From an uncultured Spirochaetaceae bacterium (GTDB lineage Bacteria > Spirochaetota > Spirochaetia > Treponematales > Treponemataceae), in NCBI GenBank assembly GCA_902766125.1, contig CACXCG010000018.1, forward strand, positions 19,488-83,487: DNA of 64,000 nucleotides, in the 5' to 3' direction. The translations under genes were made by a program, and so were the position numbers. The notes under the pieces are model-generated. The model ran no database searches. It had not been told where the DNA came from and saw only the letters and a program-made list of their open reading frames with translations. Below are positions 42,723 to 51,163 of the stretch, in pieces. Every line of letters begins with the position of its first letter. The stretch's first letter is position 1.

Positions 42723-43736
42723 TCAATTAAGGCGTGCAACCGAATCGCGCTCGATAAAGTCAACGGGCACACGGACAATTTCGTATTCGTCGTTACCGTT
42801 TATGACATCAATCAGCTTTTGTGCACAGGCGCAGGCAATTTTTTCACGGTTCTGACGGAAGGTAGTCAGCGACGGATGGCAGCACAGCGAAATGAGTGCA
42901 TCATCAAACCCCACAAAAGAAACATCTTCGGGAATACGCTTTCCTATTTTGCGAAGATACTGCATGGCACCAACTGCCAGTGTATCACACGCACAGAACA
43001 CCGCCGTAAGATCAGGACAGCGAGCAAACAGTTTTTCGCAGGCAGCATACCCCGCATCAAGTTCCCACTGTTCCGCTTTTTCTATTCGCTTAGTGTCGTA
43101 TGTAATTCCTGCCGCTTTCAGAGCCTGTTTGTATCCTTCACCGCGTTCTATTGCCGCAGGAGAGCGCACCTGGTACGGACCTGCAATGTATCCGATTTTC
43201 GTGTGACCGTTTGCAATCAGATGAGCAACACCTTTTTTGCTGGACAATGTGTTTTCGCATACCACCGTACAAATACCGGGAATAAATTCAGCAGCAGACA
43301 CACAGGGAATTCCCGATGCAACAAGATCTGCAACTTCAGGATCATCATACACCGAGTTTGCAATCAGAATGCCTTCTACATTCCGATAGCGGCAGTCTTC
43401 CATGTACGACATCCCGGAATTAAAACTTTTGGAAAGGTACAAAATGTCATAGCCGCGCTTTCCAACATGGTCACGAAAAGCATCAAGAATTCCGCCAAAA
43501 AGAGGATGTTCCATTTCGTTCTGCCGGGATTCATTTTCAACAATAATTCCTATCAGCTTAGAACTGCGCTTTTGTTCCGCATGAGAAAAAGTATCAGACT
43601 GGTATCCGGTAAGCCGTGCCGCAAGCAGAATGCGTTCTTCTGCCTCCTGATTAGCCGCTCCGTTATGCGACAAAACTCTGGTAACGGTAGAAACAGAATA
43701 GCCGGTTATTTTTGCCAAATCCGAAATCGTAACCAT
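42723..43736 (-). CDS. LacI/GalR-family transcriptional regulator beside the cellulase gene
   Basis: A 337-residue regulator: helix-turn-helix MVTISDLAKITGYSVSTVTR at the start, then a ligand-binding domain with LIGIIVENES and FVGFDDALISLCCHPSLTTF. I start it at the ATG at 43736, where family members begin and where the -10 box ends six bases upstream. It is divergent from the GH5 lipoprotein gene over 93 bp, so it probably controls that gene in response to an oligosaccharide. It is a separate lineage from the mal operon regulator. Confidence 0.9.
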   Translation of the reverse strand: MVTISDLAKITGYSVSTVTRVLSHNGAANQEAEERILLAARLTGYQSDTFSHAEQKRSSKLIGIIVENESRQNEMEHPLFGGILDAFRDHVGKRGYDILYLSKSFNSGMSYMEDCRYRNVEGILIANSVYDDPEVADLVASGIPCVSAAEFIPGICTVVCENTLSSKKGVAHLIANGHTKIGYIAGPYQVRSPAAIERGEGYKQALKAAGITYDTKRIEKAEQWELDAGYAACEKLFARCPDLTAVFCACDTLAVGAMQYLRKIGKRIPEDVSFVGFDDALISLCCHPSLTTFRQNREKIACACAQKLIDVINGNDEYEIVRVPVDFIERDSVARLN

Positions 43737-43742
43737 ACCACA

Positions 43743-43771
43743 ATTATATAGCAGCATTTTGAATTTTACAA
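43743..43771 (-). promoter_or_regulatory. Leaderless promoter of the second LacI gene
   Basis: Minus strand: TTGTAA (43771-43766), 17-nt spacer, TATAAT (43748-43743), 6 nt to ATG. For the divergent GH5 gene, TATAAT (43795-43800) and TATGAT (43818-43823, six bases before ATG) are two -10 candidates, neither with a good -35. Confidence 0.7.
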
Positions 43772-43829
43772 GAAAACATCTCTAATTTTTACTATATAAT
43801 TCTGCTCACTGTCGTTGTATGATGACAGC

Positions 43830-45686
43830 ATGAAACAGTTTAAACACATTCTTAGCGCAGGCATTATGCTTGCCGCAGCACTCAGTCTTGCAGGCTGTTC
43901 GCGCACACCCAAAGCGTTTGTAGAAAAACGTGCAAATGGTCTTGCACCCTCACAGCATGTAAAAGTTCCTGACACACAGAGTACACTGGTTACTCAGGAT
44001 CAGGCATTTGACACATCGCTTACTTCTGTTGAAGTTGTTCGCCGTATGGGTAACGGAATCAACTTAAGCAACACCATGGAAGCATACCGTTCTGCAGACA
44101 TGACAACGACACTTGATCCTTCTGTGTATGAAACTTCCTGGGGACAGCCGGTTACCACGCAGACAACAATGGATAGCTACAAAGCAGCCGGTTTTGATTC
44201 CGTACGAATTCCGGTTGCATGGACGAATGCAATGAATTACGAAAACGGTGACTACACCATTAACACTTCATATCTTGACCGCGTAGAAGAAATCGTAAAC
44301 TATGCACTGAACGCAGACCTGTACGTTATCATCAACGATCACTGGGACGGCGGATGGTGGGGCATGTTTGGTTCAGCAACACCCGAAACCCGCGAAGATG
44401 CATTTGAACTGTACACCGCAATGTGGAAACAGGTTGCAAATCGTTTTATGCACTACGGAGATCACCTTCTGTTTGCAGGCGGTAACGAAGAAATCGGAAG
44501 ACGATTAAATGATGTTAACGTTTGTACCGACAGCGGAAGAATGACAGATGACGAATGTTATGCGCAGGCACAGAAAATCAATCAGACGTTTGTTGATGTA
44601 GTAAGAAAGACAGGCGGAAACAACAGTCAGCGCTTTCTGCTTATTCCCGGATTCGGAACAGACATCGGCACAACCGTAGACCCGCGCTTTGTCATGCCGA
44701 CCGATACCGCACAGAACAAACTGATGATAGAAGTACACTACTATTCTCCGTGGGGATTCTGCAGCGGAAACAGCGTCAACAAGTGGGGCACAAAAAAAGA
44801 ATACACCGATATGAACGAATGGCTTTCAAAAATGGATTCCTTCACTAAAAAAGGATACGGTGTTGTCATTGGCGAATGGGGTGTCATCTCTACAAAAAAA
44901 GACGGAACTAAAAAGGACGACATGCTTGCCTACTGCACTAACTTCCTTGACCTGTGCGACATTCATAACTTCAGTCCGCAGCTGTGGGACATAAGTCTTT
45001 TCTTTATGCGCGATGGAACCGGTTTTGCAGACAAGGAACTAAAAGACTTTTTCTTAAGCAGAAGTCCGAAAGTACAGCTTGCAAACACATCCGAAGCAGA
45101 ACTTACCGCTTTGCAGATTGCCGCTGTTGCAGAACGCGAAGCAAATGCACCGCTTACGTTTATTGACAATTCGTTTGTCGGAGCAACAGACAAATCTGTC
45201 GCATGGATTATGTACAACAGTCAGCCGTTTGACATTTTCTATTCTGTGGGCGATGTGTACAGTCCTGATTCCTGCACCGAAGGACTTGTTCCCACCGATG
45301 TAGAAATCACCGGAGAAGGCGACTACACAGTGTCACTTGACTTTACGGGAACGGCACAGGGATTTGCACGCAGCTTTGGTTTTTCTGCCATAGGTATTTC
45401 AAACGGAGAAATCCTGTTTCCCGGATATACGATTCAGATTCTTGAAATGCGCGTAAACGACCAGCCGGTACGCATGGCATCAAAAGGCTTTACAAACGCA
45501 GACGACCGCATCTGTACCCGCATGAACATTTACAACGAATGGGTTAACACAGTTCCTGAAGAAGCACGAAGTTATGACGGAAGCACAGAAAGGAAACGCG
45601 CTATTATTGTAAACCGCGACCTTGACATCTTCCAGGAAATGAAGACTTTGTCCATCACGTTCCACTACGGGTTGCCACAACAGTAA
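43830..45686 (+). CDS. GH5-family cellulase lipoprotein
   Basis: A 618-residue lipoprotein (SLAGC, Cys23). A GH5 barrel spans about residues 70-400, with VRRMGNGINLSNTMEA, VRIPVAWTNAM, VIINDHWDGGWW, the acid/base Glu in FAGGNEEIG and the nucleophile Glu in VVIGEWGVIS. The C-terminal 200 residues look beta-rich and may bind carbohydrate. It is anchored outside the cytoplasm and likely cuts beta-1,4-glucans. The start at the ATG 43830 fits the signal peptide; there is no Shine-Dalgarno. A small palindrome (CTGTC...GACAG) sits just before it. Confidence 0.9.
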   Translation: MKQFKHILSAGIMLAAALSLAGCSRTPKAFVEKRANGLAPSQHVKVPDTQSTLVTQDQAFDTSLTSVEVVRRMGNGINLSNTMEAYRSADMTTTLDPSVYETSWGQPVTTQTTMDSYKAAGFDSVRIPVAWTNAMNYENGDYTINTSYLDRVEEIVNYALNADLYVIINDHWDGGWWGMFGSATPETREDAFELYTAMWKQVANRFMHYGDHLLFAGGNEEIGRRLNDVNVCTDSGRMTDDECYAQAQKINQTFVDVVRKTGGNNSQRFLLIPGFGTDIGTTVDPRFVMPTDTAQNKLMIEVHYYSPWGFCSGNSVNKWGTKKEYTDMNEWLSKMDSFTKKGYGVVIGEWGVISTKKDGTKKDDMLAYCTNFLDLCDIHNFSPQLWDISLFFMRDGTGFADKELKDFFLSRSPKVQLANTSEAELTALQIAAVAEREANAPLTFIDNSFVGATDKSVAWIMYNSQPFDIFYSVGDVYSPDSCTEGLVPTDVEITGEGDYTVSLDFTGTAQGFARSFGFSAIGISNGEILFPGYTIQILEMRVNDQPVRMASKGFTNADDRICTRMNIYNEWVNTVPEEARSYDGSTERKRAIIVNRDLDIFQEMKTLSITFHYGLPQQ

Positions 45687-45705
45687 TAAAAAGTTACAGT
45701 GAGGT

Positions 45706-46194
45706 ATGACTGCATTAGACATAGGACTTATTGCTGTTGCCTCACTGCTGTTACTGATTGCCGTTATTGGCTGCATCATTCCAGGTCTTCCGGGTACTCC
45801 GCTCGGCTGGCTTGGAATGCTTACCGTTTACTTCTGTCCTGCATCAAATCTGACAGTCCGCACGCTCATCATAAGTGCAGCGGTATGCGTTGCCGCAGAA
45901 CTAATCAATTTCTTCGTTCCCTCATTCTTTACAAAAAAAGCTGGCGGGTCAAAAACAGGCTCCTGGGGTGCAACCATAGGTGTTTTTGTGGGCATTCTTA
46001 CCGCCAATCCTGTTGGCATACTGTTAGGGCCGTTTGCAGGAGCGCTCATCGGGGAACTGATGTATGACAACAGTAACTTTAAACGGGCACTCAAAGCAGC
46101 ATGTTTTTCGTTTCTGGGCTTTATAACCGGAACTGGCCTTCGTATCATAGTCTGTGCATTTTTTATCTTTATCTGCATAAAATCTTTCTTCTAG
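45706..46194 (+). CDS. DUF456-family membrane protein
   Basis: A 162-residue protein with four to five hydrophobic segments. GCIIPGLPGTPLGWLGML near the N-terminus and the glycine-rich GSWGATIGVFVGILTANPVG and GPFAGALIGEL stretches are DUF456 hallmarks. The family has no proven role. It lies 19 nt after the GH5 gene, so it may share its transcript. GAGG is present but only one base from the ATG, an unusual spacing. Confidence 0.82.
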   Translation: MTALDIGLIAVASLLLLIAVIGCIIPGLPGTPLGWLGMLTVYFCPASNLTVRTLIISAAVCVAAELINFFVPSFFTKKAGGSKTGSWGATIGVFVGILTANPVGILLGPFAGALIGELMYDNSNFKRALKAACFSFLGFITGTGLRIIVCAFFIFICIKSFF

Positions 46195-46207
46195 ACATTA
46201 GTGCAAG

Positions 46208-46217
46208 TTAGCGCTAA
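46208..46217. promoter_or_regulatory. Candidate TetR operator
   Basis: Perfect palindrome TTAGCGCTAA, with GTGC four bases upstream and GCAC shortly downstream, about 21 bp before the tetR ATG. Confidence 0.45.
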
Positions 46218-46238
46218 AATAGCACCAGAGGAAAAAAT

Positions 46239-46904
46239 ATGGCATCAGCAAGCAAGGGTACAACTAAAGACGATATTATCCGCTCACTGTTGAACACAGC
46301 ATTTTCGCGTTCTGCAGGCGCTACCAGCATGAGCGACATTGCAACGTTCTTAGGCATAAAAAAAGCATCTCTGTACAATCACATCTCAGGACGTGATCAG
46401 CTGATTCAGGAAGCCCTTGATTCCTGTGCCGCATATCTTCAGCAGTTAGTATTTATTCCTCAGGACTGCGACGACATCTGCAAAAAATATCCAGCACAGA
46501 CAGTTCTGAAAGGTGTTGCTGAACGTTACTTCAAAATGCACGAACGCAATCCTCTGTTTCAGATTTATACATTCGTAGAAAGCCTTAAATACTTTAACCC
46601 AACTGCACGAGAAATCATCCGCGCAGAAGAACAATCTCTTGAACAACAGACAATGACCATGCTGGTTTCTCTGTCTGCAAACAATAAACTACCGCTTACC
46701 TCTGCCCAGACAAAAGCTGCTGCCCGCTGGTTCTGCACCGGACTGCGCACGTTGTTAAGCGACTGGCTGCTTGAACGCAAACAAATTGTCATGGACAATC
46801 CCGCAAGCGGTGAAGGAGAATTATTCAGTCTGCCACAGGACGAAAATACTCCTGCTCTTGTAGAGCAATTCATCGCTGAGTTTTTATCATTATTTTCCGC
46901 ATAA
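46239..46904 (+). CDS. TetR/AcrR-family transcriptional regulator
   Basis: A 221-residue regulator with an N-terminal TetR helix-turn-helix (MSDIATFLGIKKASLYNHIS, about residues 30-49) and a helical ligand-binding C-terminus. GAGGAAAAA precedes the ATG. A perfect 10-bp palindrome TTAGCGCTAA (46208-46217) flanked by GTGC/GCAC lies in the short upstream gap and is a good autoregulatory operator. It is followed after 15 nt by a membrane protein gene, its likely target. Confidence 0.87.
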   Translation: MASASKGTTKDDIIRSLLNTAFSRSAGATSMSDIATFLGIKKASLYNHISGRDQLIQEALDSCAAYLQQLVFIPQDCDDICKKYPAQTVLKGVAERYFKMHERNPLFQIYTFVESLKYFNPTAREIIRAEEQSLEQQTMTMLVSLSANNKLPLTSAQTKAAARWFCTGLRTLLSDWLLERKQIVMDNPASGEGELFSLPQDENTPALVEQFIAEFLSLFSA

Positions 46905-46919
46905 AGGAAGTTACACATT

Positions 46920-47750
46920 ATGGATTTCTCTTCTTTATTTCCGTCGATTGACATTGCGCATCGATTTTTATTTTTTATCATCTATTCCTTCGTAGGATGG
47001 AGTGCAGAAGAAATTTACTGTTCCATCATTGAACGGAAACTGGTATGGCGCGGCATGCTGTTTGGACCCATCTGTCCTATTTACGGATTTGGCGGCATCC
47101 TGATTATGTATGCCCTGTATCCCTTGCGAAACACCTGGGTATGGCTGTTCCTTGCGTCAATGTTCATCACTTCGGTACTTGAATACTTTTCAAGCTGGCT
47201 TCTGGAAAAACTGTTTCATGCTCAGTGGTGGGACTATTCAGACCTTCGCTTTAACATTAACGGCCGTGTCTGCCTGATAAATTCAATTCTGTTCGGATTT
47301 GGCGGAATCGGCATGTGGCATGTCCTTCAGCCGTTTTTTTCCCGCATCGTGTATTACGAACCGGTACAGCCCTACATTCATTTTATTGCTGACGGACTTG
47401 CAATTATTCTTGCCATCGACATTCTGTTCACTATCCGTAAACTGGTGGACTTCAACACAAGCCTTGCAAAAATCAAACTGCTTGCAGAACAGGCAAAAGA
47501 CCGCTTTGAATCTGAATCCTGGTTCAAGAATCAGTCAGTCAGCTCTATCATTCAGTCACTTCGGGAACGGGCAAAAACTGACTCGGAACGCATAACACAG
47601 AAGTACCTGAATATGTTTAATCTTGACGAAAACCGCAAGAAGAACATGAAGAGCTGGCTGTCACGCTTTCCCAAACTTAAAAGTAAGGACTATGCCTCTA
47701 CGCTGGAACACCTGCGCAAAGAGTTCATTTCTAACATGAAGAAGAAATAA
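46920..47750 (+). CDS. Membrane protein of the ABC_trans_CmpB family
   Basis: A 276-residue protein with five to six membrane segments (about 1-175) and a cytoplasmic helical tail (about 180-276). FVGWSAEEIYCSIIERKLVWRG and FGPICPIYGFGG are typical of the family annotated as putative ABC transporter type IV, though no ATPase is associated and transport is unproven. AAGGAAG lies upstream. It is probably co-transcribed with, and controlled by, the TetR regulator. Confidence 0.82.
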   Translation: MDFSSLFPSIDIAHRFLFFIIYSFVGWSAEEIYCSIIERKLVWRGMLFGPICPIYGFGGILIMYALYPLRNTWVWLFLASMFITSVLEYFSSWLLEKLFHAQWWDYSDLRFNINGRVCLINSILFGFGGIGMWHVLQPFFSRIVYYEPVQPYIHFIADGLAIILAIDILFTIRKLVDFNTSLAKIKLLAEQAKDRFESESWFKNQSVSSIIQSLRERAKTDSERITQKYLNMFNLDENRKKNMKSWLSRFPKLKSKDYASTLEHLRKEFISNMKKK

Positions 47751-47767
47751 CCTTCAGTACAATGGTG

Positions 47768-47796
47768 TTGAAACTTTTTTGTGATTCTGCTATACT
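47768..47796 (+). promoter_or_regulatory. tRNA-Ala promoter
   Basis: TTGAAA (47768-47773), 17-nt spacer, TATACT (47791-47796), tRNA starting 13 nt later. Confidence 0.8.
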
Positions 47797-47808
47797 TCCA
47801 GTCAACTT

Positions 47809-47882
47809 GGGGGTGTAGCTCATCTGGCTAGAGCGCCTGCATGGCATGCAGGAGGTAAGGGATTCGACTTCCCTCATCTCCA
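47809..47882 (+). tRNA. tRNA-Ala (anticodon GGC), CCA not encoded
   Basis: Acceptor GGGGGTG/CATCTCC (two wobble pairs), D arm GCTC...GAGC, anticodon stem CCTGC/GCAGG with loop ATGGCAT, T arm AGGGA/TCCCT with loop TTCGACT, discriminator A. The sequence after it is TACG, so CCA must be added by enzyme, unlike tRNA-Pro here. Confidence 0.94.
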
Positions 47883-47891
47883 TACGAAGGG

Positions 47892-47922
47892 GGACTTGAT
47901 ACACATCAAGTCCTTTTTTTTT
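47892..47922 (+). terminator. tRNA-Ala terminator
   Basis: Perfect 9-bp stem GGACTTGAT/ATCAAGTCC, ACAC loop, nine T. Confidence 0.92.
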
Positions 47923-47951
47923 CAAGCCCCAACTTTAACACGGAGGACCCT

Positions 47952-48488
47952 ATGCTTAAAACCATTCGACCGGAAGCACTTACCGACAACTTCTTTTCAG
48001 TCATTGGCAAAGAGTGGATGCTCATTACCGCATGTACCAAACAGGTAGACGAAGAAGGCAACATTACTACCGGCAAAGTCAACACCATGACCGCAAGCTG
48101 GGGTGGCATAGGAATTCTGTGGAACAAACCCGTTGCAACCATTTACCTGCGCCCTACCCGCTACACAAAAGAAATCATTGACTCAACCGACACTTTTTCA
48201 CTGAGCGTGTTGACCAGCAATTACAAGAATGCACTCAACTACTGCGGAAGTCACTCTGGCCGCGACGAAGATAAAATCAGCAAAGCAAAACTGCATGTTG
48301 AATACTTAAACGGAACTCCGTGGATAAAAGAAGCACGCATGGTTTTGTTCTGCGAAAAACTGTTTCATCAGGAACTTGCACCAGAGGGATTTGAAAATGA
48401 TCTTTTGTGCCGCCAGAATTACCGCAACAACGACTTTCATACCATGTACATCGGAGAGATTTATAAGGCAATGATAGACAAGCGATAG
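47952..48488 (+). CDS. Flavin reductase-like (FMN-binding) protein
   Basis: A 178-residue protein of the flavin reductase-like split barrel group. It begins with a substrate strand and NTMTASWGGIGILWNKPVA, the FMN-binding stretch; ATIYLRPTRYTKE and FSLSVL follow. Members bind FMN and act as NAD(P)H flavin reductases or flavoprotein oxidoreductases in the cytoplasm. CGGAGG precedes the ATG. The next gene starts eight bases after its stop, so the two are likely one operon. Confidence 0.87.
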   Translation: MLKTIRPEALTDNFFSVIGKEWMLITACTKQVDEEGNITTGKVNTMTASWGGIGILWNKPVATIYLRPTRYTKEIIDSTDTFSLSVLTSNYKNALNYCGSHSGRDEDKISKAKLHVEYLNGTPWIKEARMVLFCEKLFHQELAPEGFENDLLCRQNYRNNDFHTMYIGEIYKAMIDKR

Positions 48489-48496
48489 GAAACTGC

Positions 48497-49252
48497 ATGC
48501 AGAAAACGGACAAATCACTGTGGAGAGTATTTGCCATTACCGGAACCCTCATCATGCTTGTTGCATTTGTCATAAGCATTATGCAGTATTTTTCGTACAG
48601 ACAGCACGATACGCTGTTTATTGTGCGCTACGTAAGCCTTGTCATAAACACACAGCTTCTTGCCGCCTTCATCTACATGATTTTTAATCCGCTCAACTTT
48701 CGCGTGTATGCGTATGCCTTTTACACCTTTGCAGTGGGAAACCTGATTGACAACGGAAACATACTTGCCATGGTGTTTTTAACCGCCGCTGCAGTATTTT
48801 TCTACATAACCGGATTTTTTGACAGCAAAAAAAAACTTAAACTCATCCTGCTGCTTATTCCGCTGGTACTTGCACTTGCAATTCAGTGTTACCGCAACAG
48901 TTTTATAAACTTTTCCATATCTCTCATGCACATGGTTGCCGCTGCATTTATCTTCAGCATGCTTGCAACGCTTATGTATCCTGAAATAAAAAAACTGCGG
49001 TCAATGCATGAAGTAGTGTATGTGGACGATCCTCAGGTGACGGAACAGGATATAGACTGGCTGAATAAAGTACTGGCTGGAACAAAATACATTACCATTG
49101 CAATGGAAACAAATGTTTCTGAAAGTTCTGTAAAAGCACAGATGCTTAAACTATACAAACTGCTGGGTACTCACAGCAAGTCTGAATTCTGTGCAATGTA
49201 CCGCAATTCACGGTTTGAACTAAAGCCTAACGCTGGCACGAACCTGTCTTAA
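48497..49252 (+). CDS. Membrane-bound protein with a C-terminal LuxR-like helix-turn-helix
   Basis: A 251-residue protein with about six membrane segments (residues 10-165). A cytoplasmic C-terminal DNA-binding region (about 185-245) reads TEQDIDWLNKVLAGTKYI, then METNVSESSVKAQMLKLY and LLGTHSKSEF. It resembles other spirochaete membrane regulators that place an HTH directly on a membrane sensor. Its signal and target are unknown. It converges on the DJ-1 gene with a 26-bp overlap. Confidence 0.78.
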   Translation: MQKTDKSLWRVFAITGTLIMLVAFVISIMQYFSYRQHDTLFIVRYVSLVINTQLLAAFIYMIFNPLNFRVYAYAFYTFAVGNLIDNGNILAMVFLTAAAVFFYITGFFDSKKKLKLILLLIPLVLALAIQCYRNSFINFSISLMHMVAAAFIFSMLATLMYPEIKKLRSMHEVVYVDDPQVTEQDIDWLNKVLAGTKYITIAMETNVSESSVKAQMLKLYKLLGTHSKSEFCAMYRNSRFELKPNAGTNLS

Positions 49253-49847
49253 TTTTTGCAGCAGTTTCGTCGCCGCAGAGAGTGCGCACTATTTCCATGG
49301 AAAATTCTTCTGCTGCTCCCGGACCGCGACCGGTAATAACGTTTCCGTCATGCACAAAGGCAACACCATTCTGATGTAAAGGGGCATATTCCGATGCCTG
49401 TTCTTCCATTCCCGGATAACAGGTCCATTTTTTTCCTTCAAGCGCACCCGTTTTTGGAAGCACTACCGCAGGAGCGGCACAAATGGCACACACTAAGCGA
49501 CCCAGTTCATTCATGCGGTGAACCAGTTCAATAACTTCTTTATCGTTAGCTATGTTTACAGAACCAGGCATTCCGCCGGGAACAATTACGGCATCAGGAA
49601 GCAAATCTTCCCGCAAAGTACCGGTTGCATCATCAAAATAATCCAGAACATGTGCATCTGCCAGAACACAGACATTATGACTGCATTCAGCAACGTATGC
49701 AGAACCCGACGTACTGTCGCTTATTACATCACAGCCGCCTATAGCCGTCAAAGATACCTCTACACCTGCACGGCGTAAATAATCCACCGGGGTAAGCGCT
49801 TCAATTTCTTCTGAACCGTCTGCAATAAACACAATAGCCTTTTTCAT
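49227..49847 (-). CDS. DJ-1/PfpI-family protein (YajL/ThiJ-like)
   Basis: A 206-residue cytoplasmic protein. IFIADGSEEIEALTP-like start (VFIADGSEEIEALTPVD), the conserved Glu, and the nucleophile cysteine in AICAAPAVVL (about residue 115) are intact. GRGPGAAEEF follows. The family includes redox-sensitive chaperones and deglycase-like proteins; exact function is disputed. Its promoter is leaderless and nested with that of the divergent response regulator. Confidence 0.88.
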   Translation of the reverse strand: MKKAIVFIADGSEEIEALTPVDYLRRAGVEVSLTAIGGCDVISDSTSGSAYVAECSHNVCVLADAHVLDYFDDATGTLREDLLPDAVIVPGGMPGSVNIANDKEVIELVHRMNELGRLVCAICAAPAVVLPKTGALEGKKWTCYPGMEEQASEYAPLHQNGVAFVHDGNVITGRGPGAAEEFSMEIVRTLCGDETAAKIKTGSCQR

Positions 49848-49849
49848 AG

Positions 49850-49878
49850 TTGCAATTATATCACGAATAAAGTATTAT
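49850..49878 (+). promoter_or_regulatory. Leaderless promoter of the response regulator operon
   Basis: TTGCAA (49850-49855), 17-nt spacer, TATTAT (49873-49878), 7 nt to the ATG at 49886. It overlaps the opposing promoter almost completely within the 38 bp between the two start codons. Confidence 0.7.
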
Positions 49879-49883
49879 GTATA
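49855..49883 (-). promoter_or_regulatory. Leaderless promoter of the DJ-1 gene
   Basis: Minus strand: -35 TATACA (49883-49878), 17-nt spacer, -10 TATAAT (49860-49855), 7 nt to ATG. Confidence 0.6.
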
Positions 49884-49885
49884 CT

Positions 49886-51142
49886 ATGAAAAAGGTTTTG
49901 CTTTTAGATGCATCGCCATTATTCAGAGACTTCCTCAAAGAAAAACTGACTGCAGAGAGTGTTTCTGTAGAAGCAGTGGAAAATTCCCGCGAAGCATTTT
50001 CTACCCTTGTAACTCAACTTCCCGATTTAATTGTTCTTGATGTCGATAATGGAAAAACAATAGAAGATTATCTTGGTTTCTTGAATGATAAACACAACGA
50101 TCCCAACACGAGAGCTATTCCGGTCATCGTTGCCGGTCCCACTATCGAACGCGAACGCATTTCCGCTCTGACAAAATACGGTATTGTAAAATACTTTGGA
50201 AAACCGATTAAGTTTGACCTGTTCTTTGATTCAGTCGGAAAAATTCTGCACGCAAACTTTTCAATCGACACGACTCCCAGCCTGATGGAAATCCATTTGA
50301 ACGATGATATCATCTTCGTTGAAATGGCACGAGGCCTTAACCGCGAAAAACTGATTATGCTCAAATACCACCTGAGCGAAATAATCGACACAAATAAACT
50401 TGCAAATCCCAAGCTCATCATCATGATGACAGACCTTCAGCTTTCGTTTGTTGACGGTTCTAATCTTGAGCTTCTGTTTGACAGCGTTGTTGCAGATCCG
50501 CGCATTAACAGAAACAACATCAAAGTTCTGTCTCTTGACGACTTTACACAAATGCTTATTGACGGACACCCTCAGTATGCAGGCATAGAAGTTGTCAAAA
50601 GCCTTAAGGATGTTCTTCCCAAACTGGTTGACGAATCAACGGTTCAGGAAAAGACCATGAGCGATCTGGTTACCAACCGTATTCTGGCTGCTACCCAGCA
50701 GATTGAAGCTAACGACATTGGGCTTACCCTTGGTTCTGATGCAGGAGAAGAAAATCTTTCCGAAAGCGACAAAGGAAACATTCTTCGCGTTGCAATTGTT
50801 GATGATGATGCAATTGTACGCAAAGTCCTTGAAGCAGCTTTTGCTACCGTCTGTAACAAAGTTGAACTGTTTACAACAGGTTCCGATTTTGCACGAAGTG
50901 TTGACAAAGAACAGTTTGACTTAGTTGTACTTGATATTTACATGCCCGACATAAATGGATTGCAGTTACTCAAAGATTTACAGGCTAAAAACTACAAAAC
51001 GCCTATCATCGTGTACTCTCAGGCAATGCAGCGTGAAATCGTTGTAGAAGCACTTTCACACGGTGCAAAGAGTTATCTGGTAAAACCGCAGAAACCCGAA
51101 GTTGTTCTTCAGAAAGCTGTTGAAATTTTACGCACCAGATAA
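49886..51142 (+). CDS. REC-STAS-like-REC response regulator
   Basis: A 418-residue cytoplasmic protein. The N-terminal receiver (about 1-120) keeps the phospho-acceptor in LIVLDVD and a Lys in KYFGKPI but has a reduced acidic pocket (LLLDAS). The middle (about 130-250) resembles a STAS domain (IHLNDDIIFVEMARGLNR, then LSFVDGSNLELLFDSVV). The C-terminal receiver (about 300-418) is complete: VAIVDDDA, LVVLDIYMP, KSYLVKP. There is no DNA-binding domain, so it likely acts on proteins. The ATG at 49886 is used; an in-frame ATG at 49877 overlaps the -10. It is 21 nt before the kinase gene. Confidence 0.88.
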   Translation: MKKVLLLDASPLFRDFLKEKLTAESVSVEAVENSREAFSTLVTQLPDLIVLDVDNGKTIEDYLGFLNDKHNDPNTRAIPVIVAGPTIERERISALTKYGIVKYFGKPIKFDLFFDSVGKILHANFSIDTTPSLMEIHLNDDIIFVEMARGLNREKLIMLKYHLSEIIDTNKLANPKLIIMMTDLQLSFVDGSNLELLFDSVVADPRINRNNIKVLSLDDFTQMLIDGHPQYAGIEVVKSLKDVLPKLVDESTVQEKTMSDLVTNRILAATQQIEANDIGLTLGSDAGEENLSESDKGNILRVAIVDDDAIVRKVLEAAFATVCNKVELFTTGSDFARSVDKEQFDLVVLDIYMPDINGLQLLKDLQAKNYKTPIIVYSQAMQREIVVEALSHGAKSYLVKPQKPEVVLQKAVEILRTR

Positions 51143-51163
51143 GGCGACTATGGAGGAACTGTA

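Noticed and set aside
42819..43751. 310-codon open frame opposite the second LacI gene
   Set aside because: It starts inside thr/lac intergenic sequence without signals, covers a clear LacI-family gene and has a random-looking composition.
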